Shown: positions 7,681-16,839, numbered from the stretch's first letter. The stretch: DNA of 32,760 bases from Lachnospiraceae bacterium (GCA_017438775.1 JAFRUR010000079.1:1-32760); one strand, 5' to 3'. Program-made: numbers and translations. Notes: generated by a model from the sequence alone, not told the origin.

Positions 7681-8541
7681 CTAAAAGCCGCGGCGTCTGA
7701 GCTGCAGGACCGCCTTTCCCTTCAGGTCCCTGACGGGCCCGAAGCTTCGCGAGTCCGCGCCCAGCTCGCGGGCGTCGGCCAGGACAAAGTACTCGCCCTC
7801 CCTGACCACGTAGGGATAGGTCATGACGTCGGAGTCTCTGGAGGCCGTGTTGTAAAAGATCGTCTCGTAGGGCCTGGTACCGTTCACGGTAAACTCTCCG
7901 GCCTCGCCGATGTAGATCTCGTCGCCCGGCTCCCCGATGATCCGGCCGAAGCAGATCTTTCCCTCGTGCTCGTATACGATCACGTCTCCGCTGTGGTACT
8001 CCCCCAGCCGGAAGGTGATCACCAGGTCTCCGTCCCGCAGGGCGGGGTACATGTCGCTGGTGTGGCAGAGGTAGACGCCGCCCACATACGTGAGCAGGAC
8101 CCAGATCAGCAGGGCCGCGGCGCCTGTCTTGATCAGAAGTCGCACCAGAGAGCGCAGGACTGAGGGGCGGCGTTTCTTTTTCTTCTTCCCGCCGGACCGC
8201 CTCCCCCGCTTTCCGGGGGGCTCAGCCTCCGCAGGCGAGCGGTCCGCCGCGGCCTGCGCGGCCTCCGGGGAGCGCGTCAGTTCCTCTTCGGTCTCCGCAG
8301 GGCCTTCCCGGTCTGCCGGGGCCTCAGCCTCCGCGGGCGTGCGGTCCGCCGCGGCCTGCGCGGCCTCCGGGGAACGCGTCAGCTCCTCTTCGGTCTCCGC
8401 AGGGCCTTCCCGGTCTGCCGGGGCCTCAGCCTCCGCGAGCGCGCGGTCCGCCGCGGCCTGCGCGGCCTCCGGGGAACGCGTCAGCTCCTCTTCGGTCTCC
8501 GCAGGGCCTTCCGCGGGCCGCCCCGGCGCCTCAGGCGTCAT
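7681..8541 (-). CDS. sipA: SipA-like signal peptidase I homologue lacking the Ser-Lys dyad (pilus assembly factor)
   Basis: A 286-residue protein with three parts. Residues 1-105 are three copies of a 34-residue acidic, Ala/Glu-rich repeat. Residues 110-126 are strongly basic (KRGRRSGGKKKKKRR), followed by one transmembrane helix (about 135-157). Residues 158-286 form a signal-peptidase-I fold with the late motif LADARELGADSRSFG. At the catalytic serine position the motif is SDMYP, so D163 aligns with Ser, and the Lys position before RIIGEPGD is G199 (CFGRIIG). The same Asp/Gly replacement is known in streptococcal SipA, a non-proteolytic factor needed for FctA-type pilus assembly. ATG 8541 overlaps the adhesin stop by 11 bp and has an AGAAGGAGGG ribosome binding site. 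Its place between adhesin and pilin genes is that of sipA. S162 could be argued as an alternative nucleophile, but the spacing favours D163. Confidence 0.87.
   Translation of the reverse strand: MTPEAPGRPAEGPAETEEELTRSPEAAQAAADRALAEAEAPADREGPAETEEELTRSPEAAQAAADRTPAEAEAPADREGPAETEEELTRSPEAAQAAADRSPAEAEPPGKRGRRSGGKKKKKRRPSVLRSLVRLLIKTGAAALLIWVLLTYVGGVYLCHTSDMYPALRDGDLVITFRLGEYHSGDVIVYEHEGKICFGRIIGEPGDEIYIGEAGEFTVNGTRPYETIFYNTASRDSDVMTYPYVVREGEYFVLADARELGADSRSFGPVRDLKGKAVLQLRRRGF
8221..8526 (-). repeat. In-frame tandem repeat, three 102-bp units in sipA
   Basis: Units at 8221-8322, 8323-8424 and 8425-8526 are nearly identical at DNA level and code for a 34-residue acidic repeat containing ETEEELTRSPEAAQ. 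The period is a multiple of three, so gain or loss of units keeps the frame. The repeats fall in the part predicted to be cytoplasmic. Confidence 0.9.
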
Positions 8542-11500
8542 TGCGGGCCCTCCTTCTGAGCAGGAGCCTCAGGGCGACGTACGCGCCGGCCGCAAGAAGG
8601 AGCGCCAGCCAGGCCCACCAGCCGAAGAAGACCTCGGTCGGGACCACGCCCTCCCGGCTGTTGATATAGTCGATCGTTGTATCCGTTTTCAGGCAGGTGT
8701 CACGGATCTGATCGATGCCGTCACCAAAGACGATCATAGACCCACCGCCGGACACATCATCGGAATACTGGTCGCCATTGACGTCAGTGCTCACGGTATA
8801 ACCGGCGCCGGAGCTAATTTCTACTACATCGTAGTCTACGCCGTAGGGCAGATTCTCGAACATCACCATGCCGCGGTGGCCGATCTCATACTCCAGCACC
8901 AGGTCGGCGGCGGAGCTCGCGGTCACCACAGTCTTTTCCCCGTAGGTCTGCGGATTCTCCGGGTCGATGGGCTCGTCCGCGCTGCGGGCGGTATAGACCT
9001 CGAACGCCTCTCCGCTCTGCATGCCCTTAAAGGTCACGGTGAAGTCGAAGACGTCCTTCTTGTCGCCCATGTTTCCGGTCACGGTCTTGGTGACGATCAG
9101 CCGCACCCGCTTCTCATTCTCAAACCGGGCGTCCGGAAGAGGATTAGCGTCGTCTTCCACCGTACCGGTGGTGTTCTCGGACCCCACGAGCTTCCAGCCG
9201 CCCGAGAGGGTGCCCTCGGTCACGGTGTAGGCCGCTCCGAAGGGAAGGCCCTTGATCACGAAATGCGGCCCCGGTACGGGATCCGTCGGCTGTCCGTCCG
9301 GATTATTGAGACCCGTGCTTACGTCTGTCACTTCAATGTCGAATTTCCACTTCGAGACATAGCTCATGGTGACCGGCAGAGTGGTGTCGCTCAGCATGTA
9401 CTCGCCTGCGCTGACCGGCCCGGTCCCGCCGCCGCCGATGGCCACGCCGCCGCCTACCGAAGAAGCGGGATTCTCGGTCGGCAGGGGGACGTTCCACACC
9501 TCGCCGCCGCTGCGCACCCGTACCCTGCCGTCCTCGACCGACATCACCTCACCTTCGACCGAAGCGAAGTTCAAGCTTATGCCGCTGCCGATCGACATGC
9601 CGCCGCCCGCGGGGAGCGGGTCGTTCATGTCGTAGATCTTGACCGTCCAGGTCTCATCCGGCTCCAGATAGCTGCTGAAGGCCTCGCCCTTGTCAAAGAC
9701 GACGCAGTAGGCCGTCTCACCATTCCGGCTGAGCATCACGCCGAAGTCCTGCCCGCCCGCCATGCGAATCAGCCCATTGGCGATCAGGGGCTTGGCGGGG
9801 GTCGTGGCTTCGCCAAGCGGGGTGATGGCCACGGGGGTCAGCCCCGACGGCTCCAGGTCGGCCGCACGGTCGATCTCAAAGGTATACGGGAAGGTGCCCG
9901 ACGGGTACTTGCCTCCGACCTCCGGTCCCGTCTGCTTGATGACCGTCAGCGGCTTCGCGCCGTCGTTCACAAAGGTGACCACCGACCTGTCGATCGGATC
10001 CGCGGTCTGATCTGTGACCGGGAGCGGATCCGTGGATGTCACCGCGGTGTGCGTATGTCCGGTCTCTCCGCAGAGGGTCTGGTCCGCCTTCTCGCGAAGC
10101 AGGGCGCCTGCGGCATCCTCCCACTTCCAGACGGCGTCGTAGTAATTGTTGTTTTCCGTGATGGTGACGGTGGAGCCGTAAGGGAAGACCAGGACAAAGT
10201 CCTCGCCGTCCTTGATCGGATCCGGTGTGATGGTCACGCTAAGCGTCCCCGGCTGCGCCACGGAAAAGTTCTGACAGTCGTTTTCGTCCATCCAGCCGTA
10301 GGAGAAGCCGGTCAGCGCGGCGTCAGAGCCCGGGGGCAGCTCGACCTGCGCGGTAAAGGAGAACTCCTTCTCTGGGTCTCCGCGGCGGACGACCTTCCTC
10401 ACGATCATCTCCATGAAGCGGTTGCGGTAGACGTGGTCATACTGGTTCCTGTACGCTGGGTTGGCGTCGCCGGCCTGGTACACGACCCCGCCGATGGTCT
10501 GGCTCGTCTGCAGGATGCGCTCGACGGCGATCGTCCCGGAGACGGTGCGGTTTGCCGCGGGGACCTGCGCCCCGGGGTTTCCATCCTGGCCGGCCGAAGC
10601 CGTGTCCCACCTCGTGGCGCTCACGAATTCCCAGCCGTTGTTGTTCTGCGCGTCGCTCAGCGGCTCCGTCACGGTGTAGGTCGTGCCGAAGGGGATGTCG
10701 CTCACGCGGAAGGTCTCTCCGGCCAGCAGGCGCACGGTATAGCGGCCGTTCGAGCCGGAAAGCTGATGCTCCGCGGACGCGACGGCCCTCCAGGTCGCGC
10801 CGCCGTCGCTGCTGATGCTGCAGTCCGTGATCTCGAATTCGTTGTCGAACTCGAGGATGTACTCGAAGCGGTCGTTCCTGCCGTTGGTCACGGCCGCGTT
10901 CGAGCCCACGGAGAGCTTGCCCACGGTCAGATCCGAGGTCTTGATCCGGTTGTTGAAAAGGCCGGCGGAGACGACGTCGTTGGTCGTGGTCCCCATGTCT
11001 GCCGGCTTGGGCTCATAGGTCCCGCCCGAAAGCGTGTAGTAGGCCGGCGTGACGCCGTCCGCCTTGTAGCCGCTGCGGTAGAAGAGGGTGCCGTCGTCCG
11101 CCTCATAGATGTCGAAGGTCGACTTATACGGCCTGGCGCCTATCGGATCGAAACCGTCCACGCCCGGCTCCAGGGTGGTCCCGACCAGGGAGAAGTATTG
11201 ATTACCCACCACGTAGAAGAGGGTCTTCCCGTCATACGTCACCATCGCCTGGTAGCCGCGGCCGTCCGTATGGGTCACCATCAGGGGCTGGTCGTCGGTC
11301 TTGTCGCGGGTCTGCTCCTTGTCGGAGCTCTGCGGGAAGACGTCTCCAAAGACGCCGACCGAGAGCGGGAATGCCAGGGCCTCGTCGTTGGCGGAATAAT
11401 ACTTGTCCTCGCCGCCCACATTTACCTTGATATATTTGGTGCCGAAGGTGTCCACAAAAACGTCATAGTACGCGTCGTTTCTCTCCACCTTGGAGTTCGC

Positions 11501-14500
11501 GGTCACGTAAGGGTCGGAGGCGTGATCCGGATTGAAGACGCCGTCCTTCACCGTCAGGGGGCCTCCCCTGTAGTAGATGCCGCGGGGATCCCTGTACACC
11601 CCAAAGTAGCCCTCCGTAAACCTGCCGTACATCACGCCGTGGACGTCGATCCGCGCGGGCGCAAACTCCGACGAGTTCTGCACGATAGCGAGCACATCAT
11701 CCTCCGCGTGAAGATCCGGGTGCCCGAGCCTGAGCTGCTCCTCCTGCGTCTGCTTCTCGTACGGATAGACCTCGCCCTGGATGGTCTCCAGAAGGACGCT
11801 GGGGCCTGAGACGATGCCGGTGGAGGGGTCGTAACTCACGGGCTTATAGGGATCGCTCGCGTTCAGGTAGACCGTGACAGAGGCCGGGATGCTCGGCGTG
11901 ATGTCGAAAAGGTCTCCGGGCACAGCGATATACTGAACGCCGTCCTTGTCGGCCTTCACGACATGTTTGGGCGCCGTGGCGGGATCGTCCGCGGGCGTCA
12001 GCTCAGGATAGTAGATCTCCAGAGGCGTCTGCTGGCGCTTTACGCTCTGGCCCGCATCCCCGGACCAGACCGTCTGCCCGAAGGCATCCCAGTCGATGTC
12101 GTCATAGGAGATGGTGCGGTTGTCGAGCGCGGCGTTCAGCGCCGCGTTGTCCGCCGCGTAGTAGCGCCCGAGCTTTATCTCCGCCTTGACGCCGCGCTCC
12201 ATCTCCAGATCCGTCTTCGGATCGGAGACGAGGACCTGCAGGAAATACGCCACATGCGCGGTGTTGTACTCCAGGATCTCGTCGGGCCGGGAGTCCGGGA
12301 TGATCTCGCGGATGCGGTAGATATAGAGGTTGGCGATATGCTCGTTATAGCCCCGGTCGTTCGCGCTCATGACCAGGTTGGACGAATAGGTCGGATCCGG
12401 GAACTCGTTGTTCTGGTACTGTCCGCCGACGCTGTTGTAGAAATACTGGTCGCCCGAAGGCGCGCCGGAGTGCGTCGTCCCCGTCATCCCGTTGTAGCTG
12501 TCGTAGGTCGTGGACTTGGGGTGCGGGAAGATGAGCGAGGAGAACGTGACGTCTGCCCCGCTGTTTGTCTTCGTCTGAGCCGCGTTGGGGTCGTAGCCGG
12601 ACAGGCCGGACAGGTCGTCCAGCATGGCCGTCTGCGCTTCAAGGACGTTGGCGTTGTCGTTACTATCGTCCGTGAAGGAGTATTCGTAGCTCAGGACGTC
12701 GGCGCCCAGCTGCGCGGGCTCCAGCCTGAACTCGAAGAGACTCGCATACTGCCCCTTCGGAACGGTGCTGTTGACGTACTTGAGGGCCTGCGGCGTCACA
12801 TTGACCGATTCCAGCTCGGTCTGCGGCGTGGATTCGAGCATGTCCGTCGTACAGCCGATGCCGGTGACCCAGGTGTAGTGGGCCACATCTGCGCTCGCCT
12901 TCACGGTGAAGGCGGACCAGCCGGTGGTGCCGTCCTCTACGCCGTCGGAATTATCGTCCGAGCGGGAGGACGGGTCCGCCCCGGTGGCGTGGATGTAGCT
13001 GCCGTCCTGCACCAGACCCGTGTGCTGCGCCATGGTCACGGTGCTCATGTCGTTGCCGGCGCCCAGACGGATGCCCTCGCTGTAGTCGTCCCAGATGATG
13101 TTGTTGACCGTCAGCTCGTCATAGCAGGCGTCATAGACGCCGGTGGCCTGGTCGTAGCCGCGGGTGTAGTTCTGCCTGGCCGCCACGTCCAGGTCGTTGA
13201 TGTAGAACAGGACCGAGGTTTCGGGAAGGGAGTCCTTGACCTCGATGCTGAATTCGATCTCCGTTCCGGAATCGCCCTTGATGAACGACGTGTTGCCCGC
13301 GCTGTTGTAGGCATAGTTCATGAAGGACAGCTTGCCGGTGCCGTAGTTGACCACGGGCCGGTAGTAGCTGGTCAGGTCCGTCACATAGGTGTTTATGTCG
13401 TGGATGCGGTCGCCGGGGTCGGTCCCGGTGCGGTCGAGCACATTTCCGTTCGCGTCCCTCGGGATGGCGTCCCACATGCCGGACAGGTGCGTGAAGGTGA
13501 TCGACGAAATGCGCACGATCAGGTCGTGCACCTTCCCGTTGACGTCCATGACGGCGCCCGGGTAAACCAGGGTGACGACGGGCTCGGGCTGCACGAGGGG
13601 ATCGCTGCTGCTGTTTGCGATGACGTACTGATCGTTCCCCTGGGCCTCCCAGACCTCCGGCGCCTTCGAAACAGTCGAAATGCGGCCGCCCGAGTCGGTC
13701 AGATCGCTGTGGTTGACGGCCACCGTGGGCGTGCTGTTTGCCAGAAGCGTCTTGTCGATATGATAGTACGTGGGCTGCATCAGCGTCTTGACGTCAAAGC
13801 GATTCCAGTCCTTCGGGAGAATGTGGTAATTGCCGGGCGCAAGATACCCCGCCCCGTTGGTGTTGATGTTCAGCGCGGCGTTGATGTTCATCCCGTTGTC
13901 GCTGTCCTCGCGGTCGATCATCACATCCAGGTACTTGCGCTTGGTGTCGATCGTCGTCGTCAGGGAGCCGGTGCCCGTCCGGTAATAGTCCATCTGCTTG
14001 CGCGTAAAATAGTACGCGCCGGTATCCGTCGCGACGTTAAAGTATTCGTTGCCGGGAATGCCGCGGTTGTCCTTGGTCATCCAGAATTTGGAGCTCTCCG
14101 CCAGAATCCACTCCAGCCCGCTGCAGGTCTCCACCCCGTACTGACGGCCCCACCTCACGTTCAGGTCGGCCGCGCCCTGGTCCGTGAGGGCGGCGGGATG
14201 ATCGCCGCGGAGCGGCTCGATCCGGCTGTTGTCCACGCCGGTCACCTTCAGGACCTGAAGCCCGGTGCAGCCTGCCACGAAGTCGCTCATGTTGACGATG
14301 TGCTGCATCTCCCCGAAGCCGGAGATATCCAGACGGGCCTTCGCCCCGGTCCCGTCATTCATATCCTGCTTCGCGGAAGCCTTCGGGCTCGTGAAGCTGC
14401 CCGCGAACATGCTTTCCATGGTGACGGCGTCGGGGAAAATGCCAGTGCTTCCCTGCATGCTCACATGCGTCAGAGCAGGGCAGTTCGAAAAGGCGCCGCG

Positions 14501-16522
14501 GAGATCCCTCACCCCGTCGATGGTCGCGTTGTCCAGAATGACCGTCTCCAGCTCGCTCTTCCCGGCGAAGACCGTCATAAAGGACGTGTCGTTCGGGCGC
14601 AGATGCAGCATCAGGTTCGACATGTCCACGTCCACGAGGTGGCTGCAGCCGGTAAAGAAGCCCGCGAGACCTCCCGCAAGACCGCCGCCCGTGTTCGTGG
14701 CCGCTCCGCGCGTCTCGAAATCAGTACCGTTGAAGACGACGGAACGGAGGTTCGTGCAGCCGTTGAACATGTTCTGCATGTTCTCGGCCTTGCCGTTGCT
14801 GGTGAGGCTGCTCAGATCGGCGCTCCTCAGGGATATGCACTCAGAAAACAGCCGCGACATGTTTGTAACATCGGAGGTGTCGATCGGAAACTCCGTCGCG
14901 CAGTCGACCTCGATGAGGCCCTTGCACCCGCGGAAAAGCTGGCTGATATCCCTCAGTCTGGGGGAATTCAGCTTGTCGAGTCCTGTGATGTCGGAAAGGC
15001 TCGCCAGGGACTCGCAATTAAGGAACATCCCCTGGATGTCGCGCGTTGTATGTCCGTCGGCCTGCGCGGATCCGCCGGGGTTTGTCTGCACCAGCCCGGA
15101 AAGATCCACCTTCTCGAGGTTCGTGCAGTTCGCGAACATGTAGTTGAGATCGGTGTTGGGGAAGGTGCCGACCTCGCCCTCGATCACGACCTCCCTGATC
15201 TGCGACGCGTAGGCCTTCCACGGCCAGGTGGTGCTGCCGGGGCCGGTCGCCTTCTGCGCATAGCTGTTCTGAATCCGTCCGCTGGTCCCGTTCTTCGGAT
15301 AGATGCGGAGCACGCCCGCGTCCGTGATCTCCCAGGACACAGTACCGCCGCTGCCGCCCATCACGCCGCTCGCGATCGCATCCTCCACGCCGATCTCCAT
15401 GACCTCTCCGTCCGCAAAGCCGACCGTGAGGGTCTCGCTCGTCAGGAAGGGCGCCAGGGATTCGATCACATAGTCCTGCCCCTCGCGGCGCAGGAAAATG
15501 AGGGACGGGTCGGAGAAGCTGACGTCGTTCACCTCAGATGCGCTGCGGCCGATCGAAAGGCGCGCGAAAAGCTCCGACAGAAGCATGGTGCTGCCGCCGG
15601 GCATGTGATATTCCTGATCTCCGTAATAGAAGTCGACCGTGTAGTAGTAGACCACGCCGTAGACCGAGAAGCCGCTTGCGTGGAAGGAGACGTCGTCGCC
15701 GGTCTCCACCGGCACCACCTCCGGGGCGGCCTCCTGCGAGAAGTGGACGGCCGCGAAGTCCACCGCCTCGGTCTGCAGGGCGTCGTCCCTCAGATCGATG
15801 CGCACGAACACGGGGGCCGCTGGCTCCACCTTCTCTCCGAAGGCGTCGCGGATCTCGATGTCAAAGAAGCGGGCATAGGGAAGGGCGTCCGGTCCGGCCG
15901 CCTCGTTCTCAAAGACCTTGGCCGCGGCGCCGGTCATGTAGCTGTCGTACCGGCTGCTGCCCTTTTTGATCTCGGATGCGCTGACCGTGGAGCCGGAGGG
16001 GATCTTCGCCTCCGCGCCGTAGGTCACGGTGATGTTGTAGGTGCTGCTCTGCGCCGCGATCCGGCCGGCCTGATACGGGGATACGATCTGGGGCGCCTGC
16101 GCGGCGGTGGTCTGGACAAGGGCCGCGGACGCGCCTGCCATGGCGGCCGCCGTCTCGACGGCCTCTTCGGAAGATTCCGCGCCTTCCGGCACCGCTTCCT
16201 CCGGCGCCTCGGCCTCGTGCGCCGGGGTCTCCTCCTGCGCGAGCCCCTCTGCCGGCGGCTGCTGCGCCGCGGCTGTGCCCGCGCCCATCAGCACGGCGGC
16301 AGCCTCTGCAGCGGCCCGGGAAGCTTCCTCTGCGGTCTCCTGCGCCTCTTCCGCCTGCATCGCGTTCTCCGGGGCGACGGCGGCTTCCTCTACGACCTGT
16401 GAGGGAGGCGCGCCGGCGTTTTCCTGCGCCAGAGCAGGCCACGAGAAAGCGCTGCCTGTGATCAACACCAGGCAGAGCAGGAGGCTGATGGTTTTTCGTG
16501 CGTAAGCTGTGAGACGGTTCAT
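8531..16522 (-). CDS. Giant BspA-type LRR adhesin / tip pilin, sortase-anchored
   Basis: A 2663-residue surface protein and the first gene of the pilus operon. A signal peptide (about 1-33, ending PALAQ) is followed by an Ala/Glu-rich low-complexity stalk (about 35-140) and a beta-rich region. Then comes a BspA-type leucine-rich repeat array (about 445-765) with recurring MFxNCxxL and VDLSGL/DLSS motifs, the DUF285 pattern. The middle holds FctA-like segments (near ALKYVN..FEFRLEP) and short DG-T-YY repeats. The C-terminal third has several isopeptide-type Ig domains with TYTVTE or TVTITE motifs, the last a Spy0128-like domain with K2479 (IVTKTVTGN) and N2621. It ends VVPTE (2626-2630), a membrane span and RRRARNDA. 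ATG 16522 is chosen over the upstream GTG at 16645 because AAAGGGTG precedes it and the signal peptide follows directly. Position matches cpa, the tip adhesin of FCT loci. The ligand is unknown; I see no thioester Cys-Gln domain such as Cpa has. Confidence 0.9.
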   Translation of the reverse strand: MNRLTAYARKTISLLLCLVLITGSAFSWPALAQENAGAPPSQVVEEAAVAPENAMQAEEAQETAEEASRAAAEAAAVLMGAGTAAAQQPPAEGLAQEETPAHEAEAPEEAVPEGAESSEEAVETAAAMAGASAALVQTTAAQAPQIVSPYQAGRIAAQSSTYNITVTYGAEAKIPSGSTVSASEIKKGSSRYDSYMTGAAAKVFENEAAGPDALPYARFFDIEIRDAFGEKVEPAAPVFVRIDLRDDALQTEAVDFAAVHFSQEAAPEVVPVETGDDVSFHASGFSVYGVVYYYTVDFYYGDQEYHMPGGSTMLLSELFARLSIGRSASEVNDVSFSDPSLIFLRREGQDYVIESLAPFLTSETLTVGFADGEVMEIGVEDAIASGVMGGSGGTVSWEITDAGVLRIYPKNGTSGRIQNSYAQKATGPGSTTWPWKAYASQIREVVIEGEVGTFPNTDLNYMFANCTNLEKVDLSGLVQTNPGGSAQADGHTTRDIQGMFLNCESLASLSDITGLDKLNSPRLRDISQLFRGCKGLIEVDCATEFPIDTSDVTNMSRLFSECISLRSADLSSLTSNGKAENMQNMFNGCTNLRSVVFNGTDFETRGAATNTGGGLAGGLAGFFTGCSHLVDVDMSNLMLHLRPNDTSFMTVFAGKSELETVILDNATIDGVRDLRGAFSNCPALTHVSMQGSTGIFPDAVTMESMFAGSFTSPKASAKQDMNDGTGAKARLDISGFGEMQHIVNMSDFVAGCTGLQVLKVTGVDNSRIEPLRGDHPAALTDQGAADLNVRWGRQYGVETCSGLEWILAESSKFWMTKDNRGIPGNEYFNVATDTGAYYFTRKQMDYYRTGTGSLTTTIDTKRKYLDVMIDREDSDNGMNINAALNINTNGAGYLAPGNYHILPKDWNRFDVKTLMQPTYYHIDKTLLANSTPTVAVNHSDLTDSGGRISTVSKAPEVWEAQGNDQYVIANSSSDPLVQPEPVVTLVYPGAVMDVNGKVHDLIVRISSITFTHLSGMWDAIPRDANGNVLDRTGTDPGDRIHDINTYVTDLTSYYRPVVNYGTGKLSFMNYAYNSAGNTSFIKGDSGTEIEFSIEVKDSLPETSVLFYINDLDVAARQNYTRGYDQATGVYDACYDELTVNNIIWDDYSEGIRLGAGNDMSTVTMAQHTGLVQDGSYIHATGADPSSRSDDNSDGVEDGTTGWSAFTVKASADVAHYTWVTGIGCTTDMLESTPQTELESVNVTPQALKYVNSTVPKGQYASLFEFRLEPAQLGADVLSYEYSFTDDSNDNANVLEAQTAMLDDLSGLSGYDPNAAQTKTNSGADVTFSSLIFPHPKSTTYDSYNGMTGTTHSGAPSGDQYFYNSVGGQYQNNEFPDPTYSSNLVMSANDRGYNEHIANLYIYRIREIIPDSRPDEILEYNTAHVAYFLQVLVSDPKTDLEMERGVKAEIKLGRYYAADNAALNAALDNRTISYDDIDWDAFGQTVWSGDAGQSVKRQQTPLEIYYPELTPADDPATAPKHVVKADKDGVQYIAVPGDLFDITPSIPASVTVYLNASDPYKPVSYDPSTGIVSGPSVLLETIQGEVYPYEKQTQEEQLRLGHPDLHAEDDVLAIVQNSSEFAPARIDVHGVMYGRFTEGYFGVYRDPRGIYYRGGPLTVKDGVFNPDHASDPYVTANSKVERNDAYYDVFVDTFGTKYIKVNVGGEDKYYSANDEALAFPLSVGVFGDVFPQSSDKEQTRDKTDDQPLMVTHTDGRGYQAMVTYDGKTLFYVVGNQYFSLVGTTLEPGVDGFDPIGARPYKSTFDIYEADDGTLFYRSGYKADGVTPAYYTLSGGTYEPKPADMGTTTNDVVSAGLFNNRIKTSDLTVGKLSVGSNAAVTNGRNDRFEYILEFDNEFEITDCSISSDGGATWRAVASAEHQLSGSNGRYTVRLLAGETFRVSDIPFGTTYTVTEPLSDAQNNNGWEFVSATRWDTASAGQDGNPGAQVPAANRTVSGTIAVERILQTSQTIGGVVYQAGDANPAYRNQYDHVYRNRFMEMIVRKVVRRGDPEKEFSFTAQVELPPGSDAALTGFSYGWMDENDCQNFSVAQPGTLSVTITPDPIKDGEDFVLVFPYGSTVTITENNNYYDAVWKWEDAAGALLREKADQTLCGETGHTHTAVTSTDPLPVTDQTADPIDRSVVTFVNDGAKPLTVIKQTGPEVGGKYPSGTFPYTFEIDRAADLEPSGLTPVAITPLGEATTPAKPLIANGLIRMAGGQDFGVMLSRNGETAYCVVFDKGEAFSSYLEPDETWTVKIYDMNDPLPAGGGMSIGSGISLNFASVEGEVMSVEDGRVRVRSGGEVWNVPLPTENPASSVGGGVAIGGGGTGPVSAGEYMLSDTTLPVTMSYVSKWKFDIEVTDVSTGLNNPDGQPTDPVPGPHFVIKGLPFGAAYTVTEGTLSGGWKLVGSENTTGTVEDDANPLPDARFENEKRVRLIVTKTVTGNMGDKKDVFDFTVTFKGMQSGEAFEVYTARSADEPIDPENPQTYGEKTVVTASSAADLVLEYEIGHRGMVMFENLPYGVDYDVVEISSGAGYTVSTDVNGDQYSDDVSGGGSMIVFGDGIDQIRDTCLKTDTTIDYINSREGVVPTEVFFGWWAWLALLLAAGAYVALRLLLRRRARNDA

Positions 16523-16657
16523 AGTCTTCACCCTTTCGGTCTTTAGGAAAAAAGTCCGGGAAGTCTGCAAAACTGCGGTAAATTCTCGGATATATACCAG
16601 CCTGCGAAGTCGAGAGTACAAAGAAAAATACATGTAACGACCCACTTTGGCACAATA

Positions 16658-16687
16658 ATTCTTTTACAATCTAACATATTTAGTCAA
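16658..16687 (-). promoter_or_regulatory. Candidate promoter of the pilus operon
   Basis: On the - strand, TTGACT (16682-16687) and AAGAAT (16658-16663) are separated by 18 bp, in an unusually AT-rich patch. This would give a leader of about 130 nt before the adhesin ATG. The -10 match is moderate, so the exact boxes are uncertain. Confidence 0.4.
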
Positions 16688-16732
16688 GAATCGCAAGCAT
16701 GTTTTATCACTATCATTCATTGACATAATAAT

Positions 16733-16755
16733 GCCGCCCGGGGCAGCCGGGCGGC
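16733..16755 (-). terminator. Terminator downstream of the SDR gene
   Basis: A 9-bp stem GCCGCCCGG/CCGGGCGGC (16733-16741 with 16747-16755), followed on the - strand by ATTATTATG. It separates the catabolic genes from the pilus promoter. Confidence 0.7.
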
Positions 16756-16839
16756 GTCTTTGAATCTCTTTTGCGTGAGAGCCCCTGCGGGATGCGGGCG
16801 CTCCGGTTTTGCGAACGCTCCGACCGGCGCCCTGCCCTC

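Noticed and set aside
5960-7684. 574-codon + strand frame opposite the major pilin
   Set aside because: Low-complexity Gly/Val/His product with no family motif; the - strand has a complete pilin gene.
8221-8526. Possible CRISPR array because of regular repeats
   Set aside because: The 102-bp units are contiguous with no spacers and are in frame inside a coding gene.
8090-16402. Very long + strand open frames (1239 and 1479 codons) opposite the adhesin gene
   Set aside because: They are antisense shadows of a GC-rich gene: products are rich in Arg/Gly/Val/His with no domain, no ribosome binding site fits, and the - strand frame has a signal peptide, known repeats and a sorting signal.
16523-16645. 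Upstream GTG start for the adhesin
   Set aside because: The extra 41 residues put a non-hydrophobic segment before the signal peptide, and ATG 16522 has the ribosome binding site.
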